Source: an uncultured delta proteobacterium
GTDB lineage: Bacteria; Myxococcota_A; Polyangia; Polyangiales; Polyangiaceae
Length of the DNA: 64,000 bases
Reading direction: 5' to 3'
Assembly (NCBI GenBank): GCA_903892415.1
Contig: CAITIQ010000517.1
Location: forward strand, 1-64,000
Positions 55,594 through 64,000 of this stretch are shown piece by piece. The notes beneath the pieces were generated by a model, which saw nothing but the letters and a program-made list of their open reading frames with translations, searched no databases and was not told the origin of the DNA. Each line of letters starts with the position of its first letter. Position 1 is the first letter of the stretch. The position numbers and the translations under genes are program-made.

Positions 55594-57486
55594 TCAGTTC
55601 CCCCCCAGCGCCGTGGCGACAAGGCCCGCGATGCCGAGCGCGAGGGCGGCCAAACTCTCACCAGCAATCAGCCCTCCGCCGCCGAGCGAGGTGGTGCTCA
55701 TGTCCTCGGGCAGCTCTTCAGCTTGCGCGCTCGGCTTGGCCTTCTTGGCCGCTGCGCGCTCGAGGTACTCGTTGTACGCCGACCCGAGAATGCCGCCACC
55801 GCCGAACCAAAGCGAGGTCGCCAAGTCGACGAAGCCGCCGAAGCTCGACGCATACGGACTGGGCAGCACGATGGCATCGATCACGAAGTCCGCCGCCTTT
55901 GCGCCTTCCGAGGAATTCTTCCACACGCGGTAGCCAGCGCTGGCCCGCAGCAGCTTGCGAAGGATCTCGGTCACCACGCCAATGCCGAGGCCGATTAGCA
56001 GCAAGCGGGTGCCGATCGGGTTGGGCTTGGTGATACCTTGCAGCGCCCCAACGAACTTGTAGGTCATAGCGCTCTGCCATTGATCCACCTGTTGCTCGGG
56101 GTTCTCAAAAGTATTCACAGCTAGCACCGGATAGGCATCCATGAACACCTTGGTGATGGCCACGGCGCAAACGGCGCCCATCGTTATGCCGATTACCTGG
56201 TAGCGAAACTGCGTTACGCGGTTTGAGCCGAGGCGCCAACCTGTCGAGCGGTCTTGCTGCATGTCGCAACCCACACTGCAGGCAATCAACAGCACTGCGC
56301 CCGCAAGTAGGCCTACGCCAGCATCCTTTAACCCAAAGTTGAAGCCGAGCAGCGAGGGCACGACGGTCATCAGCAACACGCTGACCACGAAGGCGCTCGA
56401 AATGGGGTTCGAGTCGCTAATGCCGAGCGAGATGCCGTTGACCAGCACGAACAAGAAAGAGAGCACGACCGCAAACAGCATGAAGTGGACCGGTACGTTC
56501 ATTACGAAGTAACCGACCAGCACCACTGCTAGCGCCCAGAAGCTGACCCATGCGAGCAGCCTTCCTGTACTGAGCGTCTCGGGCTCCTTCTCACTCTGCG
56601 CCTCTTCATTGGTGCGATAGGAGTGTTGGTGGGCCGATGGTTTAGCGCGTACTTGCTCGCGAAAGCGCACCCAGGCAGCACGAAAGATCAGCGTGATGTC
56701 CACCGCTGCGGCGCCCATGATGGTGCCGAGCGCGATCAAGAAACCTACTTTGCGAAAAGGGTCATTGGCGCCGAGATAACCGGATTCTCGGAGCCAAGGC
56801 GTGAGCGCTTCCCCCAAACCACCGACAACAATCGCGGGGACCCCGATGCGAGCTCCCACCACCATCCCAGCACCCAGCGTCGAGGCACTGAAATGGATCT
56901 TTCCAAGAAAGCTGAAGGCCGCAACCTTTTCGGCCAGGAGCGAGCCGGAGAAACCGATACCAGCGCCGCCGCCTAGGGTACCGATGCTGCGTTTGAGCAG
57001 CCGCTTGTCGGTTAGGGCCCGCAGGATATTGGCCACCGCCAGCCCAGAGGGGAAGGTGAGCTGCATGCGGTCGACCAGCATTGGCGTGTAGAGCATGCCG
57101 ATCCCGACGCCGAACATGCCGATGCAGAGAAAATAGAGGATCAGCTGCCACATCGGCGGTTGCGGCAAGCCGAGCCAAACCATGGCTTGGGTCAGCACGC
57201 CCATCGCCGCCATGCTGGCAACCGACGCTGCCATGGTCTGCATGTAATTGGCGCCGTGTTTCCCCTCCGGCCCGTAGCCATAGGTGACGACGCTGCCCAA
57301 GATCCCCGCGAGCACCTGGCCGCCGACGAAGAACCCAAGGCTGAAGTTCATGTATGCGGCGGTGATGCCGCCGAGCGGGCCCAAAATGAAGATGGCCACC
57401 GCGGCCAGCAGGAGATGGTACTTCCAAGAACCAATCGCTGGGAGAAAGCCAGGGGAGGGAGAGGCTTGTTCGCTCGGGTGCACCAT
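55594..57486 (-). CDS. OPT-family oligopeptide transporter
   Basis: A 630-residue membrane protein with about 15 helices. ATG 57486 is preferred, as it gives a short cytoplasmic N-terminus before the first helix (HLLLAAVAIFILGPLGGI). Typical OPT features include AYMNFSLGFFVGGQVLAG, LTFPSGLAVANILRAL and the repeated Gly-rich helices. Members move oligopeptides or metal chelates with protons. It sits directly upstream of thrC on the same strand. Confidence 0.9.
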   Translation of the reverse strand: MVHPSEQASPSPGFLPAIGSWKYHLLLAAVAIFILGPLGGITAAYMNFSLGFFVGGQVLAGILGSVVTYGYGPEGKHGANYMQTMAASVASMAAMGVLTQAMVWLGLPQPPMWQLILYFLCIGMFGVGIGMLYTPMLVDRMQLTFPSGLAVANILRALTDKRLLKRSIGTLGGGAGIGFSGSLLAEKVAAFSFLGKIHFSASTLGAGMVVGARIGVPAIVVGGLGEALTPWLRESGYLGANDPFRKVGFLIALGTIMGAAAVDITLIFRAAWVRFREQVRAKPSAHQHSYRTNEEAQSEKEPETLSTGRLLAWVSFWALAVVLVGYFVMNVPVHFMLFAVVLSFLFVLVNGISLGISDSNPISSAFVVSVLLMTVVPSLLGFNFGLKDAGVGLLAGAVLLIACSVGCDMQQDRSTGWRLGSNRVTQFRYQVIGITMGAVCAVAITKVFMDAYPVLAVNTFENPEQQVDQWQSAMTYKFVGALQGITKPNPIGTRLLLIGLGIGVVTEILRKLLRASAGYRVWKNSSEGAKAADFVIDAIVLPSPYASSFGGFVDLATSLWFGGGGILGSAYNEYLERAAAKKAKPSAQAEELPEDMSTTSLGGGGLIAGESLAALALGIAGLVATALGGN

Positions 57487-57563
57487 CGGTGCAGCCAAAG
57501 TCACAGACTTCGACCAACGAAGCAATGCGTTTCCTGCGCGGCTGACTTAGTCTGCGAACGCAA

Positions 57564-58694
57564 ATGAGGCTGCGCCCGAGGACCCGAACAAGACCGACTT
57601 CGTGCACGTTCGCCTTGGTGGGATGGCTCGGGATCGCGGCGTGTACGGCGGGCGGCCAGGATGCGCCGCGCAATCGCGCCGAAGCGAGCGTGGTCGAGCT
57701 TGCCAGCCAAACGGCCTCGCCGTCGGCCTCGACCTTCGTCACGGCTAGCGCGTCAGCGGCGGCCGCAGCGGGTGCACCGAATGCGGCGCCAGCCGAACCT
57801 TTCGTCGCTGCGGCGCGCGCGCGAGCAATGCTCTTCCCCGACGGGGTGCCGAGCGCAGCTGGTTGCAGCGCAGAGCCCAACGCAGCGAATCAGCCCGTGA
57901 AGGCGTTCGTGCGTTGCATGATCTCGCACCGCTTCGCTGAACACGTGCAGGCGCAAGAGCTGGCCCTGTCTCTCTTCGACGCCTCCGGGGACGTCGCCGC
58001 AACCGAAGTCGCGTTTTTGATGGACGGGGGCTTCCGCGGGGACATCCGCTTGGTCGCTGAGTTACCGGTCGGGCCGTACTTGAAGCATTTGCGCTGGGTC
58101 GAGAGCGCCAAAAAGGCAATGGTCGAGTTTGAGGCTGGGATCAGCAAGCACGCTACGTCGAAGCTCAACTATCGACAGGGCGGGGTGCTGTGGAAGTTCG
58201 CGCGCAGTGTGGGGCGCACCACGCCCTCGGCTTACGCCGGCGGTTGGGAGATCGGCTACAACGTCTCGGGCTCGCTGCACTCGAGCGAATCCGCGGTTCG
58301 GGATACGATCTTTCACGAAATCTTCCACTTGAACGACCAAGAGCATGAAGGCTGGTCGCGCCGCGTGTTGGGCAAGCTAGTGGACGTTATCGCCGAACGC
58401 TGCAAGTCTCGCTCGCCCTGCCTAAAGCCCTATGCGCCGGGCAAAACGATGGTTCGAGGTGGGACGTATTACGCATTTCAACCCGACAACGGGGACATTG
58501 CGCACGAGTACGCGGCTGAGCTGGCTACGCGCTACTTCAATGAGCAGCTGAGCATGCTGCGTGGTCAAACGTTGTCCGAGGCTCCGTTCAAATGTGCCGC
58601 ACCCGAGAACGCTGAAGCGATGAAAAGCTTGGCCCAAGAGTTTTTTGGCGGGGTGGATCTAACTCCGACTTGCGGAGCGCAGCCGCACCGATGA
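57564..58694 (+). CDS. Lipoprotein with HExxH metalloprotease-like domain
   Basis: A 376-residue lipoprotein (LVGWLGIAAC) with an Ala/Ser-rich linker and a domain carrying FHEIFHLNDQEH, a H-E-x-x-H zinc motif (about residue 255), followed by IAHEYAAELATRYF, whose Glu could be the third ligand. Four or more Cys lie near it. No known family was recognised. Divergent from the OPT gene. Secreted zinc peptidase is the best guess. Confidence 0.72.
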   Translation: MRLRPRTRTRPTSCTFALVGWLGIAACTAGGQDAPRNRAEASVVELASQTASPSASTFVTASASAAAAAGAPNAAPAEPFVAAARARAMLFPDGVPSAAGCSAEPNAANQPVKAFVRCMISHRFAEHVQAQELALSLFDASGDVAATEVAFLMDGGFRGDIRLVAELPVGPYLKHLRWVESAKKAMVEFEAGISKHATSKLNYRQGGVLWKFARSVGRTTPSAYAGGWEIGYNVSGSLHSSESAVRDTIFHEIFHLNDQEHEGWSRRVLGKLVDVIAERCKSRSPCLKPYAPGKTMVRGGTYYAFQPDNGDIAHEYAAELATRYFNEQLSMLRGQTLSEAPFKCAAPENAEAMKSLAQEFFGGVDLTPTCGAQPHR

Positions 58695-58704
58695 AAGAGC
58701 AGCG

Positions 58705-59745
58705 ATGACTCCGCTTGAGAAGCTTCAGGTTCTTTCCGCGAGGACGATCATGGCGTTGCCGGCGCAGCTGCAGAATCGGTTTCTGCCGAAGGAGCCTACT
58801 CGCCAAGCGGGCTTTGAACTCGACCGCCAGGTCGAGCTGCTGCTGGCGCTCAGCCGCGGCCTGAAGCAGCCCAAGTCCCAGGCACTCTCGTTGCCAGCTG
58901 CGCGACGCTTGTTCGATCTGCAGGCCACGCTGATGGTGCGCCCGGCTCCCCGCATCGCGCGCGTGTTCGAGGAGAAGATTCACGAGGGACTGTGGGTTCG
59001 GATCTACGAGCCGATTCGTGCGGCCAGGCCGCTGCCGGCGCTCGTTTACTACCACGGTGGTGGCTTCGTCCTCGGCGGCTTCGATACGCATGACGCTCCT
59101 TGTCGCCGCTTGGCCGAAGAGACCGGCAGCATCGTGGTCAGCGTGGATTATCGCTTGGCCCCGGAGCATGTCTTTCCGGCCGCCGTCGAGGACGCGCTGG
59201 CCAGCTTCCGCTGGTTGGTTTCCCACGCTGGGCGTTTGGGCATCGATGCTCGGCGTGTTGGTGTTGGCGGCGATAGTGCAGGTGGCAATCTCGCCGCAGT
59301 CGTTGCGCTCGAGACGCGTGCTGATGCGGTGAGGCCGAAGGCGCAGATCCTGGTTTACCCCGCTGTCGACTTTACGTTGGCGTCGCCGTCGATCGAGTCT
59401 TTGAAGAGCGGTTACTTCCTGGAGAAGTCAACCATCGAGTGGTTTCGCGAGCGCTACCTCGCGAGCGCTAGCCGGCTCGATGGCCGGGCATCGCCGCTCC
59501 TGCGCGAGGACCTGCGGGGCGCGCCGCCCGCCGTGCTTCACGTTGCCGGCTTCGATCCGCTGCGCGATGAAGGCTTGGCCTACGCCGAACGGCTGAAAGC
59601 CAGCGGCGTGCCGGTTGTGGCGCGCACGTTTGGCTCGCTGTTTCACGGCTACCTGAACGCGACGCGGTTGCGCGCGGCCGATCTCGCGGTGGCCCGCTTG
59701 TCAGAAGATACGCGCTCCGCGCTGTCGGCGGAGTCAGCCGCATGA
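58705..59745 (+). CDS. Alpha/beta hydrolase, hormone-sensitive-lipase-type esterase
   Basis: A 346-residue esterase: oxyanion HGGGFVLGGFD (about 115), DYRLAPEHVFPAAVED, nucleophile elbow GGDSAGGNLA (Ser near 195), acid in GFDPLRDEG and His in GSLFHGYLN. No signal peptide. This family hydrolyses short- to medium-chain esters. The stop overlaps the next gene's ATG (ATGA). Confidence 0.93.
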   Translation: MTPLEKLQVLSARTIMALPAQLQNRFLPKEPTRQAGFELDRQVELLLALSRGLKQPKSQALSLPAARRLFDLQATLMVRPAPRIARVFEEKIHEGLWVRIYEPIRAARPLPALVYYHGGGFVLGGFDTHDAPCRRLAEETGSIVVSVDYRLAPEHVFPAAVEDALASFRWLVSHAGRLGIDARRVGVGGDSAGGNLAAVVALETRADAVRPKAQILVYPAVDFTLASPSIESLKSGYFLEKSTIEWFRERYLASASRLDGRASPLLREDLRGAPPAVLHVAGFDPLRDEGLAYAERLKASGVPVVARTFGSLFHGYLNATRLRAADLAVARLSEDTRSALSAESAA

Positions 59746-60563
59746 GCGCTCGTGAGACCTTCGGCCGCGCCATCGCGCTCGCGCTCGCATCCATTCCGTG
59801 CGCCTCCGCGCAGCCCTGCCACGCTCAGCAAGCGACAACGTCGGAGCAAGCCACCCTGCCGAAACAAGCGAACGGTGAAGCGGCAACCGCGCCGCCGCCT
59901 TCGCGGCCGCCGCCGCTGCCCCCGTTGGAGCTCGCTGCGCTGCCCAAGCAGCGCCGACTCGATCTTGGGGCGAGCGTTCTATTGCGTTCAGCCACCTTCT
60001 CGCGCGCACCGGAGGCCAGCCGCGCCGACATTTCGCCGGGGATGGGCGCTTCGCTTTGGGCTCGGCTGTTGGTCCTCCCGGAGTTCATGGCGGGCGTAAG
60101 CGCAGGCTGGACTCGCAGCTCGTTGCAGCTTGCCAGGGGGGACTTCGTGGCTGGCGCCGAGGTTGAAGAAGGGCCTATCGATACCTTCGATTTCGAGCTG
60201 CTCGCGTTACCGACCTGGCCTGTTGCTGACGGCGTTCGCCTGTTTGCGTTGCTCGGCCTTGGCTACTCCATCTCGAGTACGCAGGTGCTGATTGCGGAAG
60301 ATGCTACCGGGACCTTTCCGCTCCCCGACCGCGACCGCAGCCACTTCATCGTACCGCTCGGTCTGGGAGGTTCGCTGACGCTCGTGCCGAACTGGCTGTC
60401 CTTGGAGTTTTCGCTCAAGCTTGCGCCAACGTTCTCGGACATTGGGTCGGGCAGTGAAGCGGGGAGGGTGCTCGACGGAAGTGGGAAGGTACGCGCCCTG
60501 GAGCCGCTGCCTGCGGTACCTGTTTGGTTCTCGCAGTCACTCGGATTGGGGCTCTTGTTGTGA
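59742..60563 (+). CDS. Putative outer-membrane beta-barrel protein
   Basis: A 273-residue protein with a signal peptide (ALASIPCASAQPCHA), a Pro/Ala-rich segment, then alternating hydrophobic/aromatic strands (LWARLLVLPEFMAGVSAGW, LFALLGLGYSIS, IVPLGLGGSLTLVPNWLSL) typical of a small beta-barrel. No family was recognised. It overlaps its upstream neighbour by 4 bp and the kinase downstream by 1 bp (TGATG). Confidence 0.7.
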   Translation: MSARETFGRAIALALASIPCASAQPCHAQQATTSEQATLPKQANGEAATAPPPSRPPPLPPLELAALPKQRRLDLGASVLLRSATFSRAPEASRADISPGMGASLWARLLVLPEFMAGVSAGWTRSSLQLARGDFVAGAEVEEGPIDTFDFELLALPTWPVADGVRLFALLGLGYSISSTQVLIAEDATGTFPLPDRDRSHFIVPLGLGGSLTLVPNWLSLEFSLKLAPTFSDIGSGSEAGRVLDGSGKVRALEPLPAVPVWFSQSLGLGLLL

Positions 60564-61222
60564 TGCAGACCAATGCGCGGCCAAAGATTGTCGCAGTCGC
60601 CGGCAACATTGGCGCCGGCAAATCAAGCTTGGTGGAGTGGCTCGAGCAGCAGTTGGGCATGGTCCCGTTTTTCGAGCCTCACGCGGAGAATCCCTACCTT
60701 GCTGAGTTCTACGGAGACATGCAGCGCTGGGGCCTTCACTCCCAGCTGTTCTTTCTCATCCACCGTTTCCGTATCCACAAGGACATCGAGGCCCGCGCCG
60801 AGAGCGCCGGGCGCAACATCGTTCAGGACCGCACCATCTACGAGGACGCCGAGATCTTCGCGGCCCAGCTCCATACCAGCGGGGCCATCGTCGATCGGGA
60901 TTGGAAGATGTACTCGGACCTTTATTCGACGCTGCGCGGAGAGCTGCGTCCTCCCGACTTGATGATCTACCTGCGTTGTCCGGTCAATGTGCTCACCAAG
61001 CGGATCCGCAAGCGAGGGCGCAGCTTCGAGCAGACGATCCCGCGCAAGTACCTCGCGGCGCTACACGAGCTGTACGAGGCCTGGTTCGACCGCTATTCGG
61101 ACTCGCCAAAGATCGTGATTCCAACCGACCGCGTCGACTACGTCGAGCAACTTTTCGACCGGCAGGAGCTGTTGCAAGAGATTCGTACGCGACTTTCCCA
61201 GGAGCCTGAGTCGTCGCGATAA
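60563..61222 (+). CDS. Deoxynucleoside kinase
   Basis: 219 residues from ATG 60563, within TGATG. P-loop G14-N-I-G-A-G-K-S-S22, a substrate-binding PYLAEFYGDMQRW, DRTIYEDAEIFA (the D-R-S-like motif with catalytic acid) and a lid with RIRKRGRSFEQTI. Matches the dNK/dCK/dGK family that phosphorylates deoxynucleosides for salvage. The base specificity is not predictable. Confidence 0.92.
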   Translation: MQTNARPKIVAVAGNIGAGKSSLVEWLEQQLGMVPFFEPHAENPYLAEFYGDMQRWGLHSQLFFLIHRFRIHKDIEARAESAGRNIVQDRTIYEDAEIFAAQLHTSGAIVDRDWKMYSDLYSTLRGELRPPDLMIYLRCPVNVLTKRIRKRGRSFEQTIPRKYLAALHELYEAWFDRYSDSPKIVIPTDRVDYVEQLFDRQELLQEIRTRLSQEPESSR

Positions 61223-61347
61223 AATCTTCATGCGAAATTGGTACGAGTCATTTGCTCGTGCCAGGAGGCCTGCTAGGTCTCTGGCTCAGCCCGCAGCGGG
61301 CCTCTGCCCAACTGCATCCGCCTGCTCAGGCGACAAAACGAGGACTC

Positions 61348-61953
61348 ATGGTGCGCTTCGACAACGATTCGGACGAGACTAAACCCAATGGAACCGACGG
61401 CGAGCGGTTGGCGAATCGGCTGATCGACGCTCGAGCTCTGATCCTGGCTGAGGAAGTCAGCGACACGATGTATCGCCATGTGGCGACCATGCTGACGCTG
61501 CTGGAGCGCAAGGACCCGAAGTCGCCGATCACGGTGTTTGTCAATTCCCCAGGTGGCTCAGCAGACTCGGGTTTTGCCATCTACGATCTGTTCCGCTTTT
61601 CCCCGTGTCCGATCTTCACCGTCGCCAACGGCGTCGTCGCCTCAGCTGCCGTCTTGATCTACCTGGGCACGCCGAAAGAGCGCCGCGTCGCTCTGCCCAA
61701 CGCTCGCTTTTTGCTTCACCAACCCTCGACCACCACACGCGGCCAGGCGACCGACATCGACATTACGGCGCGGGAGATCGTCAAGCTACGCACTCGCTAC
61801 AACCAGATTGTTCACGAGACCACTGGCAAGCCGGTGGACCAGGTCACCAAAGACAGCGACCGAGATTTCTGGCTCACCTCAGCCGAGGCGCATGAATACG
61901 GCTTGGTTGGTCGCGTAATCCAGCGTCGTTCGGAGCTTGAAGAGCTGCGCTAG
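61348..61953 (+). CDS. clpP: ClpP-family serine protease subunit
   Basis: 201 residues from ATG 61348, with GAGGA about 5 bp upstream; earlier in-frame starts add an atypical extension. Catalytic triad S99 (GVVASAAVL), H124 (FLLHQPS) and D173 (SDRDFW); NSPGGSADSGFAIYD is the conserved ridge. The residue after Ser is Ala instead of the usual Met. No clpX or tig is adjacent, so this is probably a paralogue. A hairpin follows. Confidence 0.92.
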   Translation: MVRFDNDSDETKPNGTDGERLANRLIDARALILAEEVSDTMYRHVATMLTLLERKDPKSPITVFVNSPGGSADSGFAIYDLFRFSPCPIFTVANGVVASAAVLIYLGTPKERRVALPNARFLLHQPSTTTRGQATDIDITAREIVKLRTRYNQIVHETTGKPVDQVTKDSDRDFWLTSAEAHEYGLVGRVIQRRSELEELR

Positions 61954-61975
61954 TCGCGCTCCGCCGCTCTTCGGA

Positions 61976-62005
61976 AAGCCCGCCCGGTGAGAGCTCGGCG
62001 GGCTT
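61976..62005 (+). terminator. Intrinsic terminator-like hairpin after clpP
   Basis: A perfect 9-bp stem: AAGCCCGCC (61976-61984) with GGCGGGCTT (61997-62005), 12-nt loop, then CTTGAGTTTT. The T-tract is interrupted but present, 22 bp after the clpP stop. Confidence 0.7.
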
Positions 62006-62066
62006 CTTGAGTTTTAGGGAGTTGCCCCTCGGGTGGATGACCCAGCTACCATGAAGCCTGAGAACT

Positions 62067-62408
62067 ATGCCCGGCCCTATTGAAAGCTCCGGTTCGATCG
62101 AGACCTTCTGCCACCTTTCGGACGCGCCCTCCAGTCGCCGGAGCACCTTCTCCTTCGACGCGGTGGCAGCTGGGGACCGCGTGGCGATTTGCTTCGCCGC
62201 CCAGGACGGCAACCCACCTTACGCCTTGAAGGTCAAGGCTCCGAACGGTGCGCTGATGCTCGACCGTATCGTGAGGGAGCTGCCCACTGGCCTACCGCAG
62301 AGCGAACCTCCCGTGGAGTTCGTGGTTTCGGTCCGCGGTCGCTACACGATCGAGATTCGGGAGATTCAGGGCACGCAGTGGGGCCGGGCTTTCTTGTCGG
62401 TCACCTAG
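62067..62408 (+). CDS. Small hypothetical protein
   Basis: A 113-residue cytoplasmic protein with a beta-rich pattern (FDAVAAGDRVAICFAAQDG, VEFVVSVRGRYTIEIREI) like a PPC or Ig-type sandwich without a signal peptide. No family was recognised. The 158 bp following it (62409-62567) hold no supported gene. Confidence 0.55.
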   Translation: MPGPIESSGSIETFCHLSDAPSSRRSTFSFDAVAAGDRVAICFAAQDGNPPYALKVKAPNGALMLDRIVRELPTGLPQSEPPVEFVVSVRGRYTIEIREIQGTQWGRAFLSVT

Positions 62409-62567
62409 ACCGAAGCGAGCTAGAGCCCGTCAGAATGAATGTTGTTCGTGTTCTTTTTGCAACTCGACCTACGTTCGAAGCTACGATGAAGGTGTCCGAT
62501 TCGATCGTCACGGCCCGCTGAGAGGCGCCGCCCCACTGGACAATCACCGAGAGAGCCCTGACCTCCT

Positions 62568-63854
62568 ATGAAGATCACCTGCCACTCCTGCAGCGCGAAA
62601 TACACGGTTTCTGATGACAAGGTGCAGGGCAAAACCGTCAAGATGAAGTGCCGCAAGTGCGGTGCGACCATCGTGGTCGGTGCTTCCAGCGCTGCTGATG
62701 CGGGCGCCGACAACAGCGGTCATGAACAGGCCGCTGGGCTCGATCCAGCAATGGAAGGTGGAGAGGGGCCGCCGGCTGGCAGCTTCCTCGTCAGCGTCGG
62801 TGATGCAGACCAGCGGACGATGACGTTGGCCGAGGTCGTGGAGGCCTATAATTCGGGCGTTATCACCGCAGAAACGTACGTCTGGGCGGAAGGAATGAGT
62901 GATTGGCAGGCGCTCTCCGAGAACCAGGAGATCGTTGCGGCGCTCAATGAGGCAGCGAATTCCTCTAGCGCGGCCATGTCCAGCGGTGGCTTCGGCGCCG
63001 CGGCGAGTTTCAGCACGCCAGCGCCTTCGGCTCCTGCGCCCGCTGCCCGCAAAGAGACGGCTCGGCGTTCACAGGATCTTTTTGCACCGCCGCCGGATTC
63101 GTACTCGGGTGGAATGGGCGGTGGCAGTCTCTCCGCGGCGCCGCTCGGTAAGCGTGACGAGAACTCGGTGCTCTTTTCGCTCAACGCTTTGACTGCGTCT
63201 TCCGCCCCGTCGGTGGCCAAGACAACGGCGACCAAGGAAGACTCGGGTTTGATCGATCTGAAGGCGCTCGCCGCTGCCGCTCCTGCTGCACCCTCGGAGT
63301 CAGTCGTTGATGCTGTTGGGCTGTTCCCCTTGGGCGCACCCGTCATTGCTCCCGCTCCGCAGCCGCAAACCAACTACGCGGCGCCTGTCGCGGTCGCGGA
63401 GAAGAAGCGCAGTCCGGTGCCGATTGTGATTGGTGGCGTCGTAGCAGTCGCCGCCATCGCGGGCGTGTTCATGCTCGTGCGCGGTGGAGACAAGCCCGCA
63501 GAGCCCACGTCGAAGCCCGCCACAACCGAGACCGCAGGGCCCACGGCCAAGCCCACAGCCACCGTTACGGCTGCCCCTTCCACCACCCCCACGAGCGAGC
63601 CCTCGGCCGTAGCGTCTAGCGACAGCTCAGCCAACGCCTCAGCCCAACCTGTGGCGGGTGGCGGGAAGCCCAAGCCGACCACCGGTGGCGGTAAGCCCAC
63701 AACGGGTAGCACGGCCAAGCCCGCAACCACCTCTGCAGGAGGGACGGCGCCTGCGACGACTGCGAAGCCTGCGGCTGGCAAGGGCACCTGCGGTTGTCCG
63801 CCAGGCAACCTCGACTGCATGTTGAAGTGCTCGGTCGGCAAGAAGAAGAAGTAA
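62568..63854 (+). CDS. Zinc-ribbon/GYF-domain membrane protein (GltJ/AgmX-like N-terminus)
   Basis: A 428-residue protein. MJ0042-type zinc ribbon C5-x2-C8 and C28-x2-C31, then a GYF_2-type domain (about 75-125; VWAEGMSDWQALSE). A long Ala/Pro/Ser-rich linker follows, then one membrane helix (VPIVIGGVVAVAAIAGVFMLV, about 285-305), a Thr/Pro/Lys-rich outer tail and a terminal Cys cluster CGCPPGNLDCMLKC. The ribbon-GYF order is that of the myxobacterial gliding protein GltJ/AgmX N-terminus; a role in motility or trafficking is inferred. Confidence 0.8.
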   Translation: MKITCHSCSAKYTVSDDKVQGKTVKMKCRKCGATIVVGASSAADAGADNSGHEQAAGLDPAMEGGEGPPAGSFLVSVGDADQRTMTLAEVVEAYNSGVITAETYVWAEGMSDWQALSENQEIVAALNEAANSSSAAMSSGGFGAAASFSTPAPSAPAPAARKETARRSQDLFAPPPDSYSGGMGGGSLSAAPLGKRDENSVLFSLNALTASSAPSVAKTTATKEDSGLIDLKALAAAAPAAPSESVVDAVGLFPLGAPVIAPAPQPQTNYAAPVAVAEKKRSPVPIVIGGVVAVAAIAGVFMLVRGGDKPAEPTSKPATTETAGPTAKPTATVTAAPSTTPTSEPSAVASSDSSANASAQPVAGGGKPKPTTGGGKPTTGSTAKPATTSAGGTAPATTAKPAAGKGTCGCPPGNLDCMLKCSVGKKKK

Positions 63855-63856
63855 CG

Positions 63857-64000
63857 CTGAGCTTTGCACTGCTGCTCTCCGGCTGCGTCGCCGCCGGAGG
63901 CGGCACTCTTCCGCAAACCGAGGTTGTGGAGCTTGGGCCAACGCGGCAACAACCAGCGCTGACGGCCGTTGCATCGAGTGATACCGGCGACCGCCGGATG
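63857..64000 (+). CDS. Probable lipoprotein start, cut by window end
   Basis: From about 63857 a frame stays open to the last base and encodes FALLLSGCVAAGGG, a good lipobox (LLSGC), then a polar stretch. The start is uncertain: CTG 63857, or GTG 63827 inside the upstream gene. Only the N-terminus is visible. Confidence 0.45.
   Translation, partial: MSFALLLSGCVAAGGGTLPQTEVVELGPTRQQPALTAVASSDTGDRRM

Noticed and set aside
62437..62521. 28-codon frame starting with ATG
   Set aside because: Too short, no ribosome site, no recognisable sequence.
1..64000. tRNA, rRNA or intact transposase genes
   Set aside because: No cloverleaf-like conserved arms, rRNA signature or transposase motif was found on reading both strands by eye.

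Overview
This looks like chromosomal DNA from a high-GC, predatory-lineage bacterium of the Myxococcota, most likely Polyangiales-like. The evidence is the very large number of lipoproteins with Gly/Ser-rich linkers and Cys-rich repeats, a MYXO-CTERM-type tail (43855-44202), a soluble Ser/Thr kinase next to an FHA/sigma-54 activator, and a zinc-ribbon/GYF protein of the kind seen in myxobacterial gliding machinery. No rRNA, tRNA, CRISPR array, phage module or intact insertion sequence was seen. Genes are densely packed, with many 4-bp ATGA/GTGA stop-start overlaps.

Left end (1-5200): the 3' part of a type I restriction HsdR gene, a tightly overlapping three-gene cassette led by an AAA+ ATPase (1634-3940), a small ORF overlapping a divergent sigma-70-like gene, a perfect 16-bp inverted repeat, and a decayed copy of part of the RCC1-like gene at 6101-9100. 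5201-12849: a WD40/RCC1 lipoprotein, a dual cyclic-nucleotide-binding protein, and a radical SAM/SPASM gene upstream of a zinc-ribbon/Cys-rich surface protein. 12997-18169: housekeeping genes (DAACS symporter, hemL, Pit phosphate transporter with its DUF47 partner). 18224-27105: lipoproteins, an OmpA-family porin-like protein, hydrolases, a LuxR-type response regulator, a methyltransferase and a small YjfB-like gene. 27168-39122: a lytic transglycosylase, a K+ channel coupled to a TonB-receptor-like barrel, a RetSat/CrtI-like oxidoreductase and an operon of lipoproteins. 39192-43858: a putative isoprenoid-synthase-fold protein translationally coupled to two ArsA/Get3-like ATPases, then a hybrid histidine kinase. 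44258-48867: kinase, TPR/PEGA-like protein, lipoprotein and FHA/sigma-54 activator in one transcription unit. 48932-52121: a second radical SAM/SPASM gene flanked by two paralogous small zinc-ribbon, Gly-rich proteins. 52440-64000: P-domain lipoprotein, thrC, OPT transporter, metalloprotease-like lipoprotein, esterase, beta-barrel protein, deoxynucleoside kinase, a clpP paralogue and a zinc-ribbon/GYF protein.

The most interesting system is the radical SAM locus at 48932-51142. Two precursor-like lipoproteins share an almost identical N-terminal zinc ribbon plus hydrophobic segment (Cys10, Cys13, Cys24, Cys27, lipobox Cys61). Each then carries two copies of an A-Y-G-x-x-P-T-T motif in a Gly-rich tail, next to a maturase with the radical SAM triad and a C-terminal SPASM Cys set. 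A paralogous maturase at 11593-12849 sits upstream of another protein with the same leader architecture. Together they suggest a family of peptide-modified surface lipoproteins whose leader is a zinc ribbon. This is inference from sequence and context; the chemistry is unknown. Secondary candidates are the AAA+ cassette next to HsdR and the isoprenoid-synthase-like/ArsA trio.
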